Shown piece after piece: positions 58,022-64,000 of a stretch of 64,000 nt of DNA; position 1 is the first letter of the stretch, and each line of letters opens with the position of its first letter. The notes below the pieces were generated by a model, which did not search any database, was not told the origin of the DNA, and saw nothing but the letters and a program-made list of their open reading frames with translations. Source of the stretch: Xanthomonas hortorum pv. pelargonii (GTDB lineage: Bacteria > Pseudomonadota > Gammaproteobacteria > Xanthomonadales > Xanthomonadaceae); contig NZ_CP098604.1 in the NCBI RefSeq assembly GCF_024499015.1, positions 3,472,001 through 3,536,000 on the forward strand, read 5' to 3'. Made by a program: the position numbers and the translations under genes.

Positions 58022-59341
58022 ATGTCGTCGAACGCTCCACCGCTTTCCTTCCTGCGCATCCTGGCGCTCAACGCCGGCTTTTTTGGCGTGCAATACAGCT
58101 TCGGGTTGCAGCAGAGCAATATGAGCCCGATCTACAACTATCTGGGTGCCGACCACGCGAGCCTGCCGTACCTGTGGCTGGCCGGGCCGATCACCGGGCT
58201 GGTGCTGCAGCCGTTCGTGGGCGCATGGAGCGACCGCTCGGTGACCCGCTGGGGCCGGCGCATGCCGTACATGGTGCTGGGGGCGCTGGTATGCAGCCTG
58301 TGCCTGCTGGCGATGCCGTTCAGTACCGCGTTGTGGATGGCGGTATGCCTGCTGTGGATCCTGGATGCGGCCAACAATGTGGCGATGGAGCCGTACCGTG
58401 CCCTGGTCAGCGATGTGCTGGCGCCGCCGCAGCGGCCGCTTGGCTATCTCACGCAAAGCGCATTCACCGGTCTTGCGCAGACGCTGGCCTATCTCACCCC
58501 ACCGTTGCTGGTGTGGCTGGGCATGAATCAGGACGCCGCCAATGCGCACCATATTCCCTACGTCACCATCGCTGCGTTCGTGATCGGCGCGGGATTTTCT
58601 GCCGCCTCGATCCTGCTCACCGCGCGCTGCGTGCGCGAGCCGGCGATTGCGCCGGCCGAGATTGCCCGCATGCGCCAGACCGGTGCAGGGTTGGGCGCGA
58701 CGGTGCGCGAAATCTACGGTGCCTTGCGTGCGATGCCACCCACCATGCGCCAGCTCGCACCGGTGATGCTGTTCCAGTGGTATGGGATTTTTTGCTACTG
58801 GCAATACATCGTGCTGTCGTTGTCGACCACGTTGTTCGGCACCACCGGGGCCAACTCGCACGGCTTCCGTGAGGCGGGATTGGTCAACGGGCAGATCGGT
58901 GGCTTCTACAATTTCATTGCGTTTCTGGCCGCGTTTGCGATGGTGCCGGTGGTGCGCCGCTTCGGCCCGAAATACACGCATGCGGCCTGCCTGGTCGCGG
59001 CCGGTATCGGCATGTGGGTGTTGCCGGGCATCCAGGACCGCTGGTTGATGCTGCTGCCGATGATCGGCATTGGGCTGGCCTGGGCCAGCATGATGGGCAA
59101 CCCGTATCTGATGCTGGCCGACAGCATTCCGCCCGAGCGCACCGGCGTGTACATGGGCTTGTTCAATCTGTTCATCGTGCTGCCGATGCTGATCCAGATC
59201 GTCACCTTGCCGCTGTATTACGAGCGGCTATTGCACGGCGACCCGCGCAACGTGATCCGTCTTGCCGGCGCGCTGATGCTGGCTGCGGCGATCGCGATGC
59301 TATGCGTGCGCGTCCGCAAGCCCAAGGCGGTGGCGGCTTAG
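58022..59341 (+). CDS. suxC: Sucrose transporter of the inner membrane (MFS/GPH)
   Basis: Carries sucrose from periplasm to cytoplasm, probably with protons. It has 439 residues and 12 predicted helices. The loop 2-3 motif WSDRSVTRWGRRMPY is typical of GPH/sucrose carriers, and SQSAFTG-like LTQSAFTGLAQ and NPYLMLADSIPPERTGVYMG are family segments. It is divergent from suxA across the operator region. The stop codon TAG (59339-59341) is immediately continued by a family B repeat end (AGCGGCTGACAAAAC), so the last bases may derive from the insertion. Confidence 0.93.
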   Translation: MSSNAPPLSFLRILALNAGFFGVQYSFGLQQSNMSPIYNYLGADHASLPYLWLAGPITGLVLQPFVGAWSDRSVTRWGRRMPYMVLGALVCSLCLLAMPFSTALWMAVCLLWILDAANNVAMEPYRALVSDVLAPPQRPLGYLTQSAFTGLAQTLAYLTPPLLVWLGMNQDAANAHHIPYVTIAAFVIGAGFSAASILLTARCVREPAIAPAEIARMRQTGAGLGATVREIYGALRAMPPTMRQLAPVMLFQWYGIFCYWQYIVLSLSTTLFGTTGANSHGFREAGLVNGQIGGFYNFIAFLAAFAMVPVVRRFGPKYTHAACLVAAGIGMWVLPGIQDRWLMLLPMIGIGLAWASMMGNPYLMLADSIPPERTGVYMGLFNLFIVLPMLIQIVTLPLYYERLLHGDPRNVIRLAGALMLAAAIAMLCVRVRKPKAVAA

Positions 59342-59375
59342 AGCGGCTGACAAAACCACTTCACGCCGGTCTACT
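59341..59375 (+). repeat. Repeat family B, end fragment (copy 4) abutting the suxC stop
   Basis: GAGCGGCTGACAAAAC, the left end of family B, starts at the G of the suxC TAG codon. The remainder diverges and runs into unit A copy 7. It may be the left half of one B element split by that unit, with copy B5 as the right-hand partner. Confidence 0.6.
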
Positions 59376-59385
59376 GCAGGCCGGC

Positions 59386-59594
59386 TGATCTGCTGCCTGG
59401 CTGCGGGGCCCTTGCCCGCCCACCCTCGCGGGACACGCTGCAAGTACGTCCTTGTAAGCTCTTACGCGGCATCCATGCCGCGTAAGGTCCCGCGACGGTG
59501 GGCGGGCAAGGACCAGTCGAGATGGTCGGTGTGTAGGGTTTTAAACAAAGCTACCGGTCAACTCTCTGGTGCGGTGAGGGCACCGCGCCCTCGA
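59386..59594 (-). repeat. Repeat unit A, copy 7 (miniature A')
   Basis: Hairpin A is at 59410-59511 and a 22-bp A' remnant at 59568-59589. The stem has one C/C mismatch, and the linker shows three substitutions (CGCTGCAAGTACGTCCTTGTAA). It lies in the convergent suxC/suxR interval (59342-59829), which has no gene. Confidence 0.82.
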
Positions 59595-59639
59595 CCGACT
59601 CAGCGTTCGACCTGGACTTTTGACTGCATCCACCAAGAT

Positions 59640-59702
59640 GCGGCAGACAAAACCACTGCACTCACTGACAGGCGACCGCTCGCTAGGTTTTCTTAGCCGC
59701 TC
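59640..59702. repeat. Repeat family B, copy 5 (63-bp internal-deletion form)
   Basis: GCGGCAGACAAAACC at one end and GGTTTTCTTAGCCGC at the other make good terminal inverted repeats. Comparison with B2 shows that the middle is missing and the two ends are retained, as in MITE deletion derivatives. Confidence 0.7.
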
Positions 59703-59797
59703 TTAGTCGCCACGCCTGCATTGCTGCATACCGGGCGCCGTCGAGTGCGCTCGCGGAGGCGAGGACGTACGGCTGCGCGCAGCACCTCCGCTTTTGC

Positions 59798-59826
59798 GAT
59801 TCCCCAATCCCCAATCCCCAATCCCC
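59798..59826. repeat. AATCCCC heptamer array next to the suxR stop
   Basis: GATTCCCC followed by AATCCCC repeated three times, ending three bases before the suxR stop codon. The same kind of array occurs beside citH. Confidence 0.7.
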
Positions 59827-59829
59827 GCT

Positions 59830-60861
59830 TCAAGCGGACTCGCGCACCACCAGCTTCACCGCCATTTCCACCGATTCCACTGATTCGCCGGCGATCAGCG
59901 CCAACAGTCGATCCACCAGCAGGCGTGCCGCAAGCCCCAAGTCCTGCCGCACCGTGGTCAGTGGCGGCTGGCTATAGGCGGCCAGTGGAATATCGTCGAA
60001 GCCCACCAGCGAAATATCCTGCGGCACACGATGGCCGGCTTCGACCAGGGCGCGAATCGCACCGACTGCGATCACATCGGAGGCCGCGAACAGCCCGTCC
60101 GGTGGGTCGGTCTTCTTGAGCATCGCGCGTGTGAGGCGGTAGGCGTCTTCGCTGAGGAAGTGGCTGCGTGCATGCAGCCGTGTATCGAACTCCAGCCCAT
60201 GCTGCTCAAGTGCATGCCGATACCCGGCAAAGCGCGGTGCGACCTCGGGCAGTTGGTCGTCGCCCAGAAAAGCGATGCGGCGACGGCCACTGGCGATCAG
60301 ATGTTCGGTGGCAATGGCACCGCCCTGAAAGTTGTCGCTGCCCACGCTGATGTACGACTGCCCTTCGATCTTGCTGCCCCACACCGCCATCGGCAGACCG
60401 TCGCGCGCGGCGGCATCGAGCGCATCGTGTTCGGAGCTTTGCCCGAGCACGATCACGCCATCGGAGCGGCTGCCGCGTGCCAGTTGTTCCACCCATCCAT
60501 CTTGATGCCGGTCCAGCTTGGACAGCAGCATGCTGTAACCGCGCCCGGTGAGTTCTTCGGCCAGCAACGCCAGCATGGTCATCATGAAGGGGTCCGACAG
60601 CGGCTGATCCAGCGCATGCATCATCGGCACCGCCACGCTCACCGTGTTGGAGCGTTTGGCGCGCAGGCTGCGCGCGATCGGATCGACCTGATATCCCGCA
60701 TCGGCGGCAATCTGCTTGATGTAAGCGCGGGTGCGCTCGGCCACCACAGGACTGCCAGCCAACGCGCGCGACACGGTGGATTCGGACACGCCCGCCATGC
60801 GGGCGATATCGGCCATCTGCGGGCGTGCGCCCGGCGTTGCGCGTTCTGAAGGTTTGACCAT
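59830..60861 (-). CDS. suxR: LacI-family sucrose repressor
   Basis: Represses suxA-suxB and suxC until sucrose is present. It has 343 residues. The N-terminal LacI helix-turn-helix is MADIARMAGVSESTVSRALAG, with the hinge helix IARSLRAKRSNTVS. The periplasmic-binding-protein-like domain ends with DGLFAASDVIAVGAIRAL and ISLVGFDDIPLAAYSQPPLTTV. The likely targets are the two CAATCGATTG sites between suxA and suxC. It is transcribed alone, and its end is flanked by repeats. Confidence 0.93.
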   Translation of the reverse strand: MVKPSERATPGARPQMADIARMAGVSESTVSRALAGSPVVAERTRAYIKQIAADAGYQVDPIARSLRAKRSNTVSVAVPMMHALDQPLSDPFMMTMLALLAEELTGRGYSMLLSKLDRHQDGWVEQLARGSRSDGVIVLGQSSEHDALDAAARDGLPMAVWGSKIEGQSYISVGSDNFQGGAIATEHLIASGRRRIAFLGDDQLPEVAPRFAGYRHALEQHGLEFDTRLHARSHFLSEDAYRLTRAMLKKTDPPDGLFAASDVIAVGAIRALVEAGHRVPQDISLVGFDDIPLAAYSQPPLTTVRQDLGLAARLLVDRLLALIAGESVESVEMAVKLVVRESA

Positions 60862-61025
60862 GACAACGCGCTGCTTAAAACCAGAGTGTAATCAGTTCGC
60901 GCAGCAGGTGGGTTACTCATCGCAGTGGCGGTTGCTTGCGGGCGATGACCAACTGCAAGCACGCACATCGGTGCAAGCGCACAGCCTGTAGGTTGTGCTT
61001 GCCACTCGCCAAGCATGACGCTTCA

Positions 61026-61100
61026 CAGTGGCTGACAAAACGTAGCGTGCACCGGCCGCGCCCGCCTGGCGGTGAGCGCGGTAGTTCTGATGGCCGCTCT
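61026..61100. repeat. Repeat family B, copy 6 (75-bp deletion form) abutting the phbB stop
   Basis: CAGTGGCTGACAAAACGTAG at the left and GTAGTTCTGATGGCCGCTCT at the right; the centre corresponds to the right part of B3 (CGCCTGGCGGTGAGCGCGG). The right end coincides with the TAG stop of phbB (61099-61101). Confidence 0.72.
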
Positions 61101-61839
61101 AGCCCATGTAGAGGCCGCCGTTGACGGCATAGTCCGCACCGGTTACGTAGGCGGCTTCATCGGAAGCCAGCCACGCGCACAAACCTGCGACTTCTGCAGG
61201 TTTGCCGAGCCTGCGCACCGGCACCGAGGTGGCCAGGCGGTCGAGCACGTCGGGCGGAAAGCTGCTGATCGAGGCACTGGCGATATAGCCCGGCGAAATG
61301 GTGTTGACGGTGACGCCGCGCGAGGCGACCTCTTGCGCCAACGCGCGACTGAAGCCATGCATCGCCGCCTTGGCGGTGGCGAAATTGATCTGCCCGATCT
61401 GGCCCTTGTGCGCGCTGACCGAGCCGATGTTGACGATGCGTCCCCAGCCACGCGACGTCATGCCATCCACCACCTGCTTGGTGATGTTGAACAACGAATG
61501 CAGATTGCTGGCGATCACCGCGTTCCAGTCGTCGCGCGTCATCTGCCGGAACAAGGTGTCGCGGCTACCGCCGGCGTTGTTGACCAGCACATCGATCTCG
61601 CCGACCTCGGCCTTGACCTTGGCGAACGCAGCCACGGTGGAATCCCAATCGGCGGCATTGCCCTCGGAGGCAACGAACTCGAAGCCTTGCTCGCGCTGCT
61701 CACGCAACCACGAGGTCTTGCGCGGCGAATTGGGCCCGCACCCGGCGACCACGGTGTGCCCGCTGCGCGCCAGCTTCTGGCAGATCGCGGTGCCCACACT
61801 GCCCATGCCGCTGGTGACGTATGCGATGCGAAGTGTCAT
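61099..61839 (-). CDS. phbB: Acetoacetyl-CoA reductase-like SDR, catalytic Tyr replaced by Phe
   Basis: By family it reduces acetoacetyl-CoA to 3-hydroxybutyryl-CoA with NADPH. It has 246 residues. The cofactor loop is TSGMGSVGTA, NNAG is at 87-90, the catalytic Ser is Ser140 (NIGSVSAHKGQ) and Lys157 is present. The position of the general acid Tyr is Phe153 (INFATAKAAMHGF; codon TTC). Without that hydroxyl, activity should be very low or rely on another group, so the function is uncertain. A strong AAGGAG precedes the ATG at 61839. No phaC synthase is visible here. Confidence 0.85.
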   Translation of the reverse strand: MTLRIAYVTSGMGSVGTAICQKLARSGHTVVAGCGPNSPRKTSWLREQREQGFEFVASEGNAADWDSTVAAFAKVKAEVGEIDVLVNNAGGSRDTLFRQMTRDDWNAVIASNLHSLFNITKQVVDGMTSRGWGRIVNIGSVSAHKGQIGQINFATAKAAMHGFSRALAQEVASRGVTVNTISPGYIASASISSFPPDVLDRLATSVPVRRLGKPAEVAGLCAWLASDEAAYVTGADYAVNGGLYMG

Positions 61840-61862
61840 TGGTTTTAACTCCTTCGGAGTTT

Positions 61863-62004
61863 GGGAATGGGAATCGGAAGTGGGGAATCGGTAGAGCAGG
61901 AGCCGCGCTTGCGGTGTCTGTCTGTTGTCCATGTGGAAGTCAGGAATCGACACGACAGCACAGCGCCGCCCTTACGATTCCCCATTCCCGATTCCCCATT
62001 CCCG
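61863..62004. repeat. Inverted pair of GGGAATC/GATTCCC heptamer arrays between phbB and citH
   Basis: GGGAATGGGAATCGG and GGGGAATCGG at 61863-61891, and GATTCCCCATTCCCGATTCC with CCATTCCC at 61976-62004, in opposite orientation. The second array ends nine bases before the citH stop; the first lies in the phbB leader. They could pair in the mRNA across about 85 nt. Confidence 0.7.
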
Positions 62005-62012
62005 GCGGGCGA

Positions 62013-63341
62013 TCAGCGCGCCAACGGAAACAAGCCAAACAACAATCCGCCCGCCAACATCAGCATCGAAATCAGCACCGCCCACTTCAGCGTGAAGCGT
62101 TGATGGTCGGCGAAGTCGACCTTGGCCAGGCCGACCAGCAGATAGGTCGATGGCACCAACGGGCTGAGCAGATGCACCGGCTGACCGGCGAGCGAGGCGC
62201 GGGCCATTTCCACCGGGGTGATGCCGTAGTGGCCGGCCGCTTCGGACAGGATCGGCAGCACGCCGAAGTAGAACGCGTCGTTGGACATGAAGAACGTAAA
62301 CGGCATGCTGACGATCGCGGTGATCACCGCCAGATACGGGCCCCAGCTGTCGGGGATCACCGCCAGAAAGCTGCGCGACATCGCCTCGACCATGCCGGTG
62401 TTGGACAGGATGCCGGTGAAGATGCCGGCGGCAAAGATCAGCGACACCACCGACAACACATTGCCGGCGTGATTGACCAGCCGGCGGCGCTGCTCGGCCA
62501 GGTTGGGGTAGTTGATCATCAGCGCCAGCGCAAAGCCGATCATGAACAGCACCGGCATCGGCAGCACGCCCACCACCAGTGCGGCCATCAGCGCCAGGGT
62601 CAGGATCAGGTTCACCCACAGCAGCTTGGGCCGCTTCATGTCCTCGGTGTCTTCCACGCGCGGCAATGCGTCGTTTTCCTCGGGCAGGCTGGTGTCCAGC
62701 CAGTTGCCGTCGGCCGGCAAACGCACCACGCCCAGGCGGCGACGTTCGCGCATGCCCAACAGCCAGGCCAGCGCGATGATGCCGGCGATCGCCATCGCCA
62801 TCGCCGGTACCAGCGGCACGAACACATCGGCCGGATCCACATGCAAGGCGGTGGCGGCGCGCGCGGTGGGGCCGCCCCACGGGGTCAGATTCATCACGCC
62901 GCTGGCCAGGATGGTCACGCAGGTGAGGTTGAGCGCGTTCATGCCCAGGCGCTGATACAGCGGCAGCATCGCCGACACGGTGATCATGTAGGTGGTGGAG
63001 CCATCGCCATCGAGCGAGATCAGCATCGCCAGGATCGCCGTGCCCATCACGATCTTCAGCGGGTCGCCCTTGACCAGGCGCAGGATGCGACCGACCAGCG
63101 GGTCGAACAGACCGGCATCGATCATCACCCCGAAGTAGAGGATGGCGAACATCAGCATCACGCCGGTGGGCGCGATCTTCTTGATGCCGTCGAGCATCAT
63201 CTCGTTGATGCCGGTGCCGAAGCCGCCCAGCAACGCGAACACGATCGGTACCGTGATCAGAGCCACCAGCGGCGACAACCGCTTGCTCATGATCAGGTAC
63301 ATGAAGGTGATCACCATTCCGAAACCGAGCGCGGTCAGCAT
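62013..63341 (-). CDS. citH: Citrate:metal/proton symporter, CitMHS family
   Basis: Takes up citrate, usually as a Mg or other divalent-metal complex, across the inner membrane. It has 442 residues and about 12 helices. Family segments are LISLDGDGSTTYMITVSAML, GVMNLTPWGGPTARAA, a charged central loop (LPEENDALPRVEDTEDMKRP), and FFMSNDAFYFGVLPILSEAA. Xanthomonas CitH is known for growth on citrate in plants. An AAAGGA site precedes the ATG at 63341. The porin gene lies directly upstream on the same strand (114 bp), so outer and inner membrane steps are likely co-transcribed. Confidence 0.92.
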   Translation of the reverse strand: MLTALGFGMVITFMYLIMSKRLSPLVALITVPIVFALLGGFGTGINEMMLDGIKKIAPTGVMLMFAILYFGVMIDAGLFDPLVGRILRLVKGDPLKIVMGTAILAMLISLDGDGSTTYMITVSAMLPLYQRLGMNALNLTCVTILASGVMNLTPWGGPTARAATALHVDPADVFVPLVPAMAMAIAGIIALAWLLGMRERRRLGVVRLPADGNWLDTSLPEENDALPRVEDTEDMKRPKLLWVNLILTLALMAALVVGVLPMPVLFMIGFALALMINYPNLAEQRRRLVNHAGNVLSVVSLIFAAGIFTGILSNTGMVEAMSRSFLAVIPDSWGPYLAVITAIVSMPFTFFMSNDAFYFGVLPILSEAAGHYGITPVEMARASLAGQPVHLLSPLVPSTYLLVGLAKVDFADHQRFTLKWAVLISMLMLAGGLLFGLFPLAR

Positions 63342-63455
63342 GCGGGAAAATCCTTTGAGGCGTGCAACAGGGAGAGGGTGGAGCGTGCGCATGCAGCGCG
63401 AAAGCGATGACGCGTTTGCAGTTGCTGGAAATCTGGCGCGGTCACGAACGACACA

Positions 63456-64000
63456 TCAGAAGTCGTATTGAAAACGGCCGGTCACTGCCAGCGTGTGGTC
63501 GACCACCGCATCGAACATGCGGTCGCGGTTGCGGCTGTCGATCACGTTGAGCATCACGCGCAGGTTCGGCTTGAAATACCAGTTGCCGCCCAGCGTCCAC
63601 GACTGCGTGCTGGCGTCAATAAAGTTGGGCTGGCCATCCATGTGCTGGTCGCCGCGCATGTAGTCGTAGCGCAAGGCCAGCTCGAACGCGCCGGAGGGAC
63701 GATTGGGCATCTTGATCCGGCTGAAACGCCCGGTCTTGCGGTCGTAGCCGCGCGACTCGCCGGTGACGAACCAGCTGACCAGGCCGTAGCTGGCCAACAC
63801 CTTGGCATGCTGCCCGCCGTCGTCGAGCAGGCCGCCGCTGAATTCGCTCTGCCACGACCACGGGCCCAGCACTTCCGCGTATTCCAGCGACCACTTGTCG
63901 AGGTCGGTGTCGCGGCCATCTGCAAAGCGCGCCAGCGTGATGCGGCTGTTGTTGGCCAGATCGTTCTCCGGACGTGGACGGATCAGCAACGGCGCCGCAC
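63456..64000 (-). CDS. Phosphate/anion-selective porin OprP/OprO-like, C-terminal part
   Basis: The 5' end of the gene is beyond the window. About 181 residues are visible, with the alternating pattern of a 16-strand porin: WSLEYAEVLGPWSWQSEFSG, FELALRYDYMRGD, WTLGGNWYFKPNLRVMLNV and the final LAVTGRFQYDF with terminal Phe. It should let citrate or other anions across the outer membrane for CitH, the next gene downstream. The link of this porin type to citH in Xanthomonas is known; the ligand here is inferred. Confidence 0.85.
   Translation of the reverse strand, partial: AAPLLIRPRPENDLANNSRITLARFADGRDTDLDKWSLEYAEVLGPWSWQSEFSGGLLDDGGQHAKVLASYGLVSWFVTGESRGYDRKTGRFSRIKMPNRPSGAFELALRYDYMRGDQHMDGQPNFIDASTQSWTLGGNWYFKPNLRVMLNVIDSRNRDRMFDAVVDHTLAVTGRFQYDF

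Overview
The window looks like part of a Xanthomonas chromosome. The evidence is uniformly GC-rich coding DNA, several TonB-dependent receptors, a complete sucrose-utilisation (sux) locus with gene content and order known from Xanthomonas, a citrate transporter next to an OprP-like porin, and plant-wall-degrading enzymes. No rRNA, tRNA or CRISPR array was seen. The assignment is made from protein content alone; I could not run a search.

Layout. 1-7.0 kb: the end of a TonB receptor, a hairpin-rich repeat unit, an IS5-family insertion 10 bp past betA, then betT-betB-betA (choline uptake and oxidation to glycine betaine), all on the minus strand. 7.1-11.2 kb: an exo/endonuclease-phosphatase family gene, two DsbA lipoproteins and cytochrome c4, divergent from engB. 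11.3-18.7 kb: a metallo-beta-lactamase-fold enzyme with an AraC regulator, glutamate-cysteine ligase, a two-component pair and a glycosyltransferase. 18.9-30.4 kb: a small lipoprotein, a 1198-residue GAF/PAS HWE-type kinase, a formaldehyde operon (frmR-adhC-gfa-fghA) with a visible FrmR-type operator, a MocR regulator, and PhzF plus an EamA exporter. 31.4-41 kb: a frameshifted degV, tandem GH12 glucanases facing a PL4 rhamnogalacturonan lyase, small unknowns, and an overlapping pair of amidohydrolases of which one has lost its metal ligands. 41.5-52.9 kb: a glutaredoxin/HesB-like/rhodanese fusion, a polysaccharide deacetylase, a siderophore-type TonB receptor, a methyltransferase, a GDSL hydrolase, alaA, rsgA, a QEGLA-motif protein and a DJ-1-like protein. 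53.3-61 kb: suxB-suxA, divergent suxC and suxR, with two identical LacI-type operators between suxA and suxC. 61-64 kb: phbB, citH and the 3' part of a porin gene.

The most unusual content is non-coding. Unit A is an element of roughly 100 to 400 bp built from two branched hairpins. It occurs eight times, mostly between convergent genes. Its stems carry compensatory changes, and where a pair is imperfect it is usually a G-U wobble on one consistent strand, which points to a structured RNA or a structure-selected mobile element. Family B is a MITE-like repeat of about 143 bp with internal-deletion derivatives. It directly abuts TAG stop codons of suxC and phbB, and apparently of the original methyltransferase reading frame. 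A third family of AATCCCC-type heptamers sits within a few bases of the suxR and citH stops. I do not recognise A or B as a named family.
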